Source: an uncultured Roseiflexaceae bacterium | Lineage (GTDB): Bacteria > Chloroflexota > Chloroflexia > Chloroflexales > Roseiflexaceae | NCBI GenBank assembly: GCA_903868295.1 | Contig: CAIPUQ010000290.1 | Location: 1-41,593 of the forward strand | Direction of reading: 5' to 3' | DNA: 41,593 bases | In this document: positions 15,001 to 19,385 of the stretch, piece by piece | Numbering within the stretch: the stretch's first letter is position 1 | How the letters are laid out: every line of letters starts with the position of its first letter | Notes under the pieces: generated by a model | The model's input: the letters and a program-made list of their open reading frames with translations, nothing else | What the model was told of the DNA's origin: nothing | The model's database searches: none | Made by a program: the position numbers and the translations under genes

Positions 15001-18000
15001 AATCAGGTCGAATACACGGTACAAACAATCAGCGGGACACGCCAATACACAAATACTGTTCCCGTCAGTGGGCTTTCCGTGCCTGCCGGAAGTACCGCAA
15101 TTACCAACACGAGTGAAGCAAGCAAAATGACGTTTGCCATGCGCCTTCGGGACGTGTTAGGCAACGAAGGAGTAACCCAACTTCCATCGATATACGTAGA
15201 CACCCCATTAACCCCAGACTATACCGTCGTCGAATCGACTGCGCCGGTGTATCGAGGATTTTTGGGCAATGGGTGTGCAACACTCGGCGAAGATCGTCGT
15301 GCCACAAATCGCGACATCCAACGGTTCGCCATGACCTGGGACACGCAAGCAATCCGCTTGAATTACCAAGGCGCAGACTGGGAATACGATGGTGACCTGT
15401 TTGTCTATCTCGACACCAAGGTCGGCGGGACGGTCAGCAGCTACCGGCCAAGCTCGTACACAAAAACAATCACTGATAGTGTCGCGTTGGGCGAATCGTA
15501 TATCACCCTCCCAGTGAATACCGCAGCGCGCACCATTGCATCATCATCGACACTTGCGTCGTACATCAACACCTTCCAGACGGGGTTAGTAGCGAGTCAA
15601 CGAGGGGTCCGTGCAAACAGCCCGCAAGGTTCGGATTATGTCATCCATGTACAAAATCGTACGGTCGCGCAAATCCTGCGGTGGGACGAGACTGCACGCA
15701 GCTGGATGAATGACGGAGCGGCACCGACTTACCAATTCGTGGATGAATTGGGTATCAAACAAACCGATTTACGCGTTGCATTTGGACAAATCGGATACAC
15801 GACCGGTAATCCATTCGGAGTGATTGCGTACGCGACCGCACCGCAAGGATTTTTGCCATGGGCTACGTTCCCGAGTACCAATCCGATTCGGACCGACCAA
15901 GGGTCTGATTTGATTGCCATCACTCCGATGATCAACGGGTACGGCTGGAGTTCCCTGAACAGTGGCGTTTGTCCAAACACCACGGTAAACAGCCCAGACA
16001 CGACACGTATCAATGCGACACTGCGGAGCACCCCAGGGGGGAGTTACCAGCGTGCAATTGCCGACTCCTATGCAAACACCGAACCAGATGCAATCGTGCA
16101 GATTATCGAAGAAACAGCACAAATCTGTTCCCTTGTGCCGACCAATGGATGGTGCAAACGTGTCGAAGAGTACGCACAAACCAACAGCACGGGTTCTGCT
16201 CTTTTGGATGAGCTATCTAGTGGGTTATTGACCGAGCAATCGCCGGTTGTTGGTGACGGCTCCGTGGTCACCTACACGCTCAGCCTGTCGAACCCGACCA
16301 ACACCCGGTCACGAACCATGTATGCAATTGTCCAAACATATGGTGGTATCTGGTTGACTGAAGGCAACAGCACCGGCGCTGCGCCAATGGCAATCATTGG
16401 TGGTGGGACGTATGACTATCACAGCATCAGTGATCCAACCCTGCGTGACTATCACCTCATCAGAATCAATCCAATCGCTGCGAACTCCAGTTCGACACTC
16501 TCGTTCCGCGGCAGCATCGACCCCAACAAGGCGCAGTCGTCAAGCAGTGATCGTACCAAAACAACAACCATCGCAAAGGTTGAAGTTCGCATAACTGACG
16601 ATGCGACTGCGACTGCAATTAATCGTGCCCGAACGCTCGAGTGGCTGAACGCGGCTGTCGCCATCGATACAGAAGCACCATCAACATTTGCGCCCGATGT
16701 CCAGACGAGCGTGCGGCGCGGAACGACCCGGTTCACAGGCTCGGTCAAAGACATGTCTACCATTCCCTTGGTCGAGTTGCAATACACGACAAATCTACGC
16801 ACAACACCAACACAAATCCAGTGTGGTGCAGCAGTTGTCAGCCGCTGGACTTGTCCCGTTACCATCGCAGCCGGGGTCACGAATGTCTCGTATCGTCTGC
16901 GTGCAAGTGATGCATACGGCCAACAGAGCGATTGGACTGCCTGGTATGGCTCGACGGTCGATGATCAGGCACCGTCGTTCAATTTTGATGCGCAAACAGA
17001 CGCTATGGTGAATGCAGCATATGTCGGCGGCACCACCATTGCCATCAATGGATTTATCACTGACACGCTCAGCACCGCAACGGTTCGCGTCTGCGACGAA
17101 AGTCTCGGTACGTGTGCTGATGCTTCAAGCGCAACCATCACACCGTCGACTCTTGCCCCAATTGTCACATCTGCTTCTCCAAATCAGATTGTGAACGCAG
17201 CACCATGCGCAACCACAGACTTCAGCGAATACGACACCATGGAGATTTCACAGACGAGTGCAGGCAGTACCGATCGTATCGCCAGCCTGAGTGTCGCGGT
17301 CAATGCAACCAGCGTAGCTGTTGAGACCCTCAACCTGTGGCTGCAGTCACCCTCCGGCACGATTGTCCCGCTACTCACGTCCCGCCGTTCAGCAGGTACC
17401 AACCTGCGTGCGGTGTTCGGCGATGAACACATTGCCACCACGGACATACTGACAGGGACAATCGAAATGGCCTCAGACCCCATCTCCGTCCATCCAGATG
17501 GTCAGCTCAGCACATTGATCGGGGAACCCGTCAATGGCGTGTGGAACTTAATCGCCTGCGACCAGGTCGGCGACAGTATCCAATCCACCGTTGCTGATTG
17601 GGCTATTTCGTTCATCCCGGCAGCACCATTCACGAGCACCAACACACCATGGAACTACACACTCCAAAAGACTGCCAACATTGATAACGCACTCCGCGTG
17701 CTCAACATTCGCGGCATTGACGCATCAAGCAACTCGAGCACGACACGTTCGTTGACGCTACGGATCGACACCCGTGCACCAAGTCTCATGGTTACGCAAC
17801 GGGCCACCACAATCCTCAAGGGGACGAGCGCCATCTTGTTTGATGGAACAGTCAACGAAGGGGGAACGCTCCGTTCACTCTCCGCGAACATCTATGACGC
17901 GACGAGTCTTGTTGCAACCGAGTTGATACCGGTGGTAGAGGATGAAAGTACGGAACTTGACCGCCTTTCATTCCTGCATGGCAAAGCCATTCGTACCGCA

Positions 18001-19374
18001 TCGTGGGAGCTGCCATTTGACACGGCAACGCTCAGTACCGGCACCTACAAGATCCAGTTCATCGCCATCGATGTGGCAGGCAACCAGACAACAAGTGATG
18101 CGTTCACGGTCCTTATCCCTGCGGTGAGTATCCCAGAACTCAGTTCCATCCAGCTCCCTGCCAGTGGCTCAGGATCAGCGCTCGAAATCACCGCAGATGT
18201 TTCGACGGGCAGTGGACCGACCACCATACAAACCTCCATCGACATCGATGGGATAGCGACAGCGCCCATTACCGACACGACCCTCATCGTTTGGGATGCA
18301 GCCGGCCAAGCCGACACCCAAAGTCAAACTGCGATAACGACAACGCTCCAAAACACGTTGTTTGCGCAGCTCGAACTCAATGATCATGTCGCTGCAGCAC
18401 TCGACACAAACGGCACATTGACCACCTGGGACCTTGGCACAGACACCATCGGTCTCGCTGAACCGTTGAACAACATCGTTCAATTTGCTCTCGGGGACTC
18501 GGATAATCAGCGGCTCTTGACACTCAATACGACCGGCGTCATCACCAGTTACACAGCACTGGGGAACGAAACGATTGCATTGGGAGCACCTGCTGTTTCG
18601 GTTGCCGCAGGCACCTTCCACTCACTCGCACTGACGGCGAATGGTGATGTCTATGGCTGGGGATCGAACGCGAACAATGCCATCATTACCGGGGACCCAA
18701 CCGTACCAATTACCACACCGGTACGGACGGGGCTTACCGATGTGACGCAAATCGCGGCTGGATTGAACTTCAGTATGGCATTGCGGAGCGACGGCCAAGT
18801 CCATGCATGGGGAGATAACACTCTCGGTCAAGCCACGGTCCCAACGGCCGCACGCGCAGATGTTATCCAAATTGCAGCAGGCGATAGCCATGCACTTGCA
18901 TTGCGTGCCGATGGAACGGTTATTGCCTGGGGCAGTAATGCAGCAGGTCAAACAACCATACCTGTCGGAGCCGTAGACGTCCTCTACATTGTTGCAAATG
19001 CAAAGAGTAGTGCGGCTGTTACACGCAGTGGGCAAATCTATGTATGGGGACAAACCACACTCGATGCAAATTGCTGTACGGGCGCGACCACCGTGGCATT
19101 GAGCACCGCACGCACACTCACAAATGGAGTACGTGCTACCCGGCAACAGAACCGTTCGCTGCCTGCGAGCATCGCACCAGTGGCGCTGCAGTTCCGCTTT
19201 AGCGGGCTTGTCCATGGGCGACGGTACCGATACACGGTGATCGTGAGTAATGCGTCCGGTTCACGAACGTACACAGGGCTATACACCTCTGTTCATCCAT
19301 TCAATCGACTCTTCCTCCCGCAGATTTTTGTCGATAGCGGTGCGACCTCATCATCTACCCCGAGTGGGAAATAA
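1..19374 (+). CDS. Giant multi-domain LamG/lectin/RCC1 surface protein (5'-partial)
   Basis: The frame is open from base 1, so the N-terminus lies upstream; the first in-window ATG (184) has no clear ribosome binding site. At least 6,457 residues are present. Order by base position: unrecognised segment (1-330); two hydrophobic helices (about 340-480); Ala/Pro-rich linker; TSP3-like Asp-rich repeats (715-1190); helical hydrophobic core (about 2820-3460); a lone helix (about 4000-4055); second TSP3-like block (4210-4650); LamG domains (near 4870, 5750, 6290, 7425, 8155, 8840, 10400, 11190 and 11820); F-type lectin-like domain (6889-7371); discoidin-like insert (12165-12610); propeller-like region (13110-14260); Ig-like modules; possible CBM9/DOMON-like region (near 15290); P-domain (17190-17620); RCC1 repeats (18260-19110); Fn3-like tail. 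I see no catalytic domain or C-terminal anchor. The likely role is extracellular binding or adhesion (inference). Domain names rest on motif reading by eye. Confidence 0.93.
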   Translation, partial: NFDFNGAAFVDHFARLLKADAARGVSYNQEWHAIAQSATFRKATGDGILEVDADGLPKSLHMDILIPGDTKTGASRTAIHTTFFAYARTGLALQKMLNNPLRMVSLWVGSDVPTVGLWILRVSALLALAGMSYVVIAFRRRLMAPLTFVFIGVLIYQPFSTVPRASAATQQAPTPIAVAQSGNTTPAAPQVFNPLVAPVQQFGGIVLPSAGTATVGESTAAVLPNGRADFTSRAANGEVDTDSDRLSDTDEQARQTSTTKSDTDNDGLTDYDEVQLGTNPLSSDADKDTLSDSAEIQLGTNPNSADTDLDGLTDTVEVKSFTQYPGSVNKFYSNPVVADTNGDGLYDGLECVEKTVTNSARCTDTNGDGVPNFVSFDNDGDKVPDQADLSPNDASAITYTDANPYGFKILNTALTSKPLTVDIQIRPAKDALLYANNAIYDWPTADKDGQIQRGKTTTFASSTVFNATDATASNGDIKVTAMLEIRIPVSSGQYGNLPTKACPADLTNIVKLNPADANSCVDTSKTNPYGLSIGWSRDTQGNSKTNEVTISSPLNPDYDISGSIVAYSTKMYYQTGAQAWTTNHQVRLQWLVSSIQDSCPADKVECTDAERVEFSSLLQSYYGDWNLVGMQATENLGAKATLVYEDVTKAEVNDDSKRRLAITQLANVVKNSFVDLPFLQISGTDTDKSLSVLFDNTRNTAAAVATTAYGINKSSTRASTFTYDTMLHMVAVNTTEIPKILNASLCRKNTKADACAEAATYRAACESKTTIECRLGMVIATETTERNVSLSFSDNKLDFLNEDETISRTTNGLMYRVKGGQWVAVTDSEDVATELSLVQQQFVRGATPTALTEKEWNTLNQTLLLATLTSFGTPVAKGYKKSQISAILAGVTKARFTTGIKTLWGDEITNTYTTYAPFINKQIMQFRLASVAGASKMSDSATNIGNSFEVAVSVIPALTEAVADVTAGLADISLKSKASILVAAIATFNAAFSLGTTFDASGTVSPKMQALLINSVNLVLAVRETVNAVKAVSAAVKAAGSLSGAMTKAASVAATAAKAGTAAKFMKVLGPVMIGLAIAATWAVGIIAAINAEYGWQKGNAIAGMIGQTIAILFVLALTAIPVVGQIIGAVIAVLDALAAIACATLSEKEQRSTAGKWLCGGITGILANFFTPYASNIVVDPDDPWSRYMKVDGVSPQIKNPSAGFRVGNSMTNGIKVTDYIERMPFPSTWMALPWFWQWNRQDTRDASFNYALNPAQINMSGSISTGSQRGQWTANSYCDSAVEGCEYYVDGEKTYQYRKSVTINYDAPFDSSGINVSQPDLYLSTAYKVPQQTCFLLFIFIAVIPICYIETHTGNPKYININETSKTKYDIFPATFEEFIALRADAQGYTFAWSPLDAVPAFPTFIDADNDGLSNAIEVTMGSRDNAYDSDADGVADNREKAIGTLAGNPDTDNDGLTDAQEAQFKTDPVAADTDGDGLLDGEEVVHMRNGVVTGGWDVVYAIVDGVPSMTWTGSDPNSADADNDGIIDLREKVLGWSPYAKNSGEILAVNGGLREALAPLIQVGFERQATGAFVGNGSAATTLRCIGTCPAINATERRGNPHSVFTGAQGLSAGTGNQSLFSTQFTLSLSLKPTVAAYQTLFNQFGHVAVLRTATGAIRVMLETTNGIVDFTSAPIVPINRWSHLAVTYGDSALVIYVDGVEATRTKVGTILRDTVVSDSELTIGSYTLNYVPKFVGGIDDVAVYQIALRPTEVAMLKNGTLPNSSDFVVRPGDRVTYSVNSTNKLLGRSMQGLTTVTGTSEKNAYSTDKTIAMGLAAAATSSFDGTFAVPGSVNNATSQSVYTNSCVFADNQLCVKFDEVPASYPFSFTDVSANESHLTCASAVACPQYTASDGSWRFTSNTALSTTPAVGNTISFQDMSIALWVRPEGQSTATRTIVQSSNTGAPLQVALALEKPIFTLGGSTLSAPNALPLNTWAHLAFVLEKQKRSIYVNGILVASESTPVAYPGSFGSLRIGRDAAANSFAGSLRDIQIQSRSLSAQQLRMLANTCEDPALMSCLPLVAADGTTDYSTYGQTQSVSVSGAEVNNFTSAAQYPTGFATLLTNHDFTLITKVKIAALTQIIAQTGTAVSGGNQFKLWVNNGVPTLTMGSVSATTTARMAVGSWYVIAARVSNGTLALRLITATGETSGAQRTGDALLKGQEPLTFGASAMNLDAFRLYRTAVSDATILAVAQYALNGRLTVGLNRPPVSDQMDVSVDARPKIIVPDANFERMPDTCSAMTAAVCLPFTSANYGFNASYTASATATQSTYYGLGFVASHAIDNNVGTITHTGLVWIFPENKPWLEIDLGSVKPIHTIQVSNRTDCCSERLNSAIVFLGNTSFGRESDLNRNAANAVAWRSVFCNTASLSCNGSAPVSTVTFPDGTAARYVRIQLQGMNFLHVREVAVNGKFFSCEQDGTCPTVSNGGTEFVSGRRIGMSQTSSKTIFEGDKNFTVMGWFKFNNPAAESLIVGDNADVTSAFNRLKIGVKSNRMFMSFGGSSEQLGSATGTITANTWHHLAYVKSGRTTTMYFNGIEVANATASGTANLTGVRQVTIGATNTGEANLNGLMRNFEIHTAALTPSQITTVAESPVYELRFALDEPALSTTFGETTSSAVALTCLSACPMSGVPGRDATALRFDGTQSLAPKTSETTQMMSYLMPRTTIPWSWSPPVDSLSYTVGLWVKPTTHNSWLIGNTSSLQPLRLGINANGAVTFERSKECWQQLWVYIGYTCYSSTPLVSVATLPINTWSHVVVSVVNGNEMISVNGIATTRSNAQTTSYRGASLTQTALTFGEGFVGELDDITISSVPTTSGSAATALTKQSPSWNLRFEETLNSEQITVANGITKTEQIDSVALPDGTYGRSGIQRYLYAASCNLPEITGAQCPVGDTRGMAGVADTFNGRNTLMTVSNGLGITQDIAAGGTFQLMIKPEQLTGTQTILSYGNATGTDSWRVQIVDGKVRFALGTRTFTASNKLAPAWNHVAFSFSTGAGSKATLYQNGNEDAAMVSSTSGDIASLGANNAYKFRIGGKILNGAFHEMFRGGIDDITLTPSKIPNPKAFRIARSQFSQSFAKAKLGSITIDADVPTIKITNPQYVSRLPQQFIVETNDSSSYISRVTAGITSTLSATGAIVSATTAAIAAPVCADAAAGKSYCPTFEVSQSPSRPVEGKYGIIFNAYDAVNNRAYGQSMILVDTTAPRSGSVSLIRPTGTYTTTREANAPYHSILVNIAASDPALTNAGGMPGSGVAAVYVNIKDNSGRTINTMPIPATKRGSVWRARMELPFGNPSGYYQLAVIARDAVGNQSTEITIADASNPIHVDGSAPRDTVAFPSPYDANQYFVGNEQLSGRISDFTDGRAPLAEGMRIRVDFNAPDGTKAFDNRADNRYNISCATCPIIGVDSTDTTRRVARFNIDAPSQHLIITNGATVITGTFSIVINAKITNNGTLVSAGIASNPRFRLRAERAGTSYRVVAQRGTTSVATPGTLRANTWYTFIYNEFRNGTVPTMTLWYGTDLRAMQSAPTTSSVSKPIGTPGNTPVMADITLGAMQSSALTAAREDFFRGSLDDFILSSTIISPRDLIGPSVSVGSAATRHQTRLAIEEDAVTQTDGLADLAEFYQPMNQTSLPMVDSLNGTRSSRCIAGFTIDTSTCSAVTPGFSSNALTAAVATDGVQSGYVLTTTATTQKTIATRIKLNADSQSGLLWWLQPDATSDSLAFQVTYDRTLQQLGFVLNDRDAAYVRTTDTAVTIDDDAWHTVMLTTVGTTVGEDVTIYVDGVQILKTTVPGHWNGATLGIGALTGVTGYTNRGSISQAATGGMVDDLAVFSQALTTPNMVAYGFGYSTVLHVPLDDANIVAGAQIIDASPFGHAGVVRSSGALRTVIGTVGTAALNTAATDRLEVIDANGISFAAPDTAWSMSAWVKPTANNQTATIVTGTNQGYQYRLSTNAGKPRFEMSGIDVQSNVALSSAVASNVVVSNDGAIVKLIVDGIVQASATTTASGPSIPTNPEETLAFATSVQSSNDTSGGLYPATAALDGNVSTYTRTRTEAYPYWQASRVGLAEPQVVFDRFILRNSGVALLPLQNFYVFVMDTPLTSAGDGSIAALKQSAVWYTYYSGTVSDRAVIDLPPGIKGSTIRIVADNPNAALAIGEFIAVRLPRVVVGNGFVGVVDDVRVYRRALNSQDLARIRAMAWRTSTLEPQLDGFVWKQSQSVGIEASASLQSMSQDTNGNSQLSQGEKPLWAGNVDTLAPRVVKTISDKTLSVTIDDRNLDISQVTLPCGDADTQSLQRPNSLWFLQHMSVLDGTYSTPTKLEATCPITAGPEFIQTTTQVVSPTSVLAYGARFAYLGGMNSLSVLDVRAGLPLIQSTIPMRGNVQLITVNRNKTLAYVLGTTGTQSFLSILDIASSPLAPTVVGLLQLDLPAGIAYTAMGVSTNTAGDAFVILMDSATPQNITTINVTDTRAPIRGAITSITTGGMYDLAVSADIVATAAGESGIVLYRIGESGGLTAIDRIATPGYPHKVFFHANDLFVIDDDEDYTGSVEPSTANTLRVYPVITSIADGEATLVAPIIQRSEYQHTTPIDTDTLAFYRMYDIEQYHDNEILVLSTNLDPTTHQRVSLIDTAPATARLLSDTRIASTVPVGLASNTKKLIAMTKQGTLHRLYGLQVNDTRQDTTACDQRNNCTTVTSNITNTLVLGQNPPLQSSIRILNQSNVYGSTDQTIHLSAEAPLGINSIVLKANNQIVQTIPVSPTLTTYESMVTLALPSGIYTMTAELTDTQLVTTQSTVLNTAVDTTAPSIRIIDSVIGASQFVNDMFIIQMVITDDVGLEQLQIINTLTNAPIPFSSTQRTYDTTCRCVITDIRTAYNRRASDATGLPIRMTAIDRAGRSTQLTTTILFDSTPPTVLNPVLNANIAGATTSLAAEQVLTSNPPTDLAVAWSRITDISNIVLNQVEYTVQTISGTRQYTNTVPVSGLSVPAGSTAITNTSEASKMTFAMRLRDVLGNEGVTQLPSIYVDTPLTPDYTVVESTAPVYRGFLGNGCATLGEDRRATNRDIQRFAMTWDTQAIRLNYQGADWEYDGDLFVYLDTKVGGTVSSYRPSSYTKTITDSVALGESYITLPVNTAARTIASSSTLASYINTFQTGLVASQRGVRANSPQGSDYVIHVQNRTVAQILRWDETARSWMNDGAAPTYQFVDELGIKQTDLRVAFGQIGYTTGNPFGVIAYATAPQGFLPWATFPSTNPIRTDQGSDLIAITPMINGYGWSSLNSGVCPNTTVNSPDTTRINATLRSTPGGSYQRAIADSYANTEPDAIVQIIEETAQICSLVPTNGWCKRVEEYAQTNSTGSALLDELSSGLLTEQSPVVGDGSVVTYTLSLSNPTNTRSRTMYAIVQTYGGIWLTEGNSTGAAPMAIIGGGTYDYHSISDPTLRDYHLIRINPIAANSSSTLSFRGSIDPNKAQSSSSDRTKTTTIAKVEVRITDDATATAINRARTLEWLNAAVAIDTEAPSTFAPDVQTSVRRGTTRFTGSVKDMSTIPLVELQYTTNLRTTPTQIQCGAAVVSRWTCPVTIAAGVTNVSYRLRASDAYGQQSDWTAWYGSTVDDQAPSFNFDAQTDAMVNAAYVGGTTIAINGFITDTLSTATVRVCDESLGTCADASSATITPSTLAPIVTSASPNQIVNAAPCATTDFSEYDTMEISQTSAGSTDRIASLSVAVNATSVAVETLNLWLQSPSGTIVPLLTSRRSAGTNLRAVFGDEHIATTDILTGTIEMASDPISVHPDGQLSTLIGEPVNGVWNLIACDQVGDSIQSTVADWAISFIPAAPFTSTNTPWNYTLQKTANIDNALRVLNIRGIDASSNSSTTRSLTLRIDTRAPSLMVTQRATTILKGTSAILFDGTVNEGGTLRSLSANIYDATSLVATELIPVVEDESTELDRLSFLHGKAIRTASWELPFDTATLSTGTYKIQFIAIDVAGNQTTSDAFTVLIPAVSIPELSSIQLPASGSGSALEITADVSTGSGPTTIQTSIDIDGIATAPITDTTLIVWDAAGQADTQSQTAITTTLQNTLFAQLELNDHVAAALDTNGTLTTWDLGTDTIGLAEPLNNIVQFALGDSDNQRLLTLNTTGVITSYTALGNETIALGAPAVSVAAGTFHSLALTANGDVYGWGSNANNAIITGDPTVPITTPVRTGLTDVTQIAAGLNFSMALRSDGQVHAWGDNTLGQATVPTAARADVIQIAAGDSHALALRADGTVIAWGSNAAGQTTIPVGAVDVLYIVANAKSSAAVTRSGQIYVWGQTTLDANCCTGATTVALSTARTLTNGVRATRQQNRSLPASIAPVALQFRFSGLVHGRRYRYTVIVSNASGSRTYTGLYTSVHPFNRLFLPQIFVDSGATSSSTPSGK
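340..480 (+). other. Two hydrophobic helices near the visible N-terminus of the giant protein
   Basis: Two hydrophobic stretches (about 346-414 and 430-480) are separated by an Arg cluster (FRRRL). The second ends in a PRASA-A sequence that resembles a signal peptidase site and is followed by an Ala/Pro/Thr-rich linker. An internal ATG at 427 would make this second helix a plain signal peptide. However, the frame is open well upstream and no ribosome binding site precedes 427. The helices may therefore be a membrane hairpin, or an export signal preceded by an extra cytoplasmic or upstream domain. Confidence 0.6.
715..1190 (+). repeat. TSP3-like Ca-binding repeat block 1 (coding)
   Basis: The translation repeats the pattern D-x-D-x-D-G-L-x-D with spacers such as E-x-x-L-G-T-N-P (for example DTDNDGLTDYDE and DTNGDG). 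This matches the thrombospondin type 3 / calcium-binding Asp-rich repeat family, which folds around bound calcium ions. About six units are visible. The block forms the first module after the membrane/linker region. Confidence 0.85.
2820..3460 (+). other. Helical, hydrophobic core inside the giant protein
   Basis: The translation is Ala/Val-rich and predicted helical by eye, with no lectin-like pattern. It ends in about three membrane-length hydrophobic stretches (near 3190-3280, 3310-3375 and 3376-3445) rich in Gly, Ile and Ala, including the motif AIPVVGQIIGAVIAVLDALA. Such a block is foreign to the surrounding beta-rich adhesion modules. Known large proteins with internal hydrophobic helices include pore-forming and translocating toxins. 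No specific family is recognised here. Confidence 0.6.
4210..4650 (+). repeat. TSP3-like Ca-binding repeat block 2 (coding)
   Basis: The translation again shows D-x-D-x-D-G-L-x-D units (DADNDGLSNAIE, DTDNDGLTDAQE, DTDGDGLLDGEE, DADNDGIIDLRE). The block lies about 3 kb after the first one and directly before the first LamG domain. The two blocks therefore bracket the helical core. Confidence 0.85.
6889..7371 (+). other. F-type lectin (fucolectin)-like domain within the giant protein
   Basis: The domain has the discoidin/F5-8C layout (AIDNN, PWLEIDLG, RYVRIQL, EVAVNG). At 7099-7122 it reads R-T-D-C-C-S-E-R, which fits the R-x-D-x4-R sugar-binding motif of F-type lectins, including the adjacent Cys pair. 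A His codon at 7003-7005 precedes the first Arg by 31 residues, against 26 in the classic motif, so the loop appears five residues longer. Fucose binding is an inference from the motif. Confidence 0.65.
12165..12610 (+). other. Discoidin-like domain nested inside a LamG domain
   Basis: A LamG domain begins near 11820 and reaches its conserved VDG-hairpin at about 12100-12130. It then breaks, and resumes at 12620-12710 with VVVGNGFVGVVDDVRVYRRAL, the usual last strands of LamG. The segment between looks like a divergent F5/8 type C domain (ATAALDGN, YWQASR, IDLPPGIKGSTIRI, IGEFIAV). Confidence 0.55.
17190..17620 (+). other. P-domain (P/Homo B-like) within the giant protein
   Basis: The pattern is that of proprotein convertase P-domains: a core of LNLWLQSPSGTIVPLL, a Cys-containing start and an end reading GEPVNGVWNLIACDQVGDS followed by a W-x-I-S-F strand. 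In convertases this domain follows a subtilisin-like protease. No protease is visible in the window portion of this protein, so it probably serves as a beta-sandwich binding or stability module. Confidence 0.75.
18260..19110 (+). repeat. C-terminal RCC1 repeat region of the giant protein (coding)
   Basis: At least six units of the form IAAG-x-x-HS-x-AL-x-x-DG-x-V-x-x-WG are visible, the first two degenerate (WD or SY in place of WG). A leading LIVWD strand may close the ring. RCC1 repeats fold as a seven-bladed propeller. The same module dominates the next gene. Confidence 0.85.
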
Positions 19375-19378
19375 GGAG
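19373..19378 (+). promoter_or_regulatory. Ribosome binding site overlapping the giant gene's stop codon
   Basis: AAGGAG starts inside the TAA stop (19372-19374) of the giant gene and lies seven bases before the ATG at 19386. This supports that start and suggests translational coupling of the two giant genes. Confidence 0.85.
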
Positions 19379-19385
19379 CGCCGCT

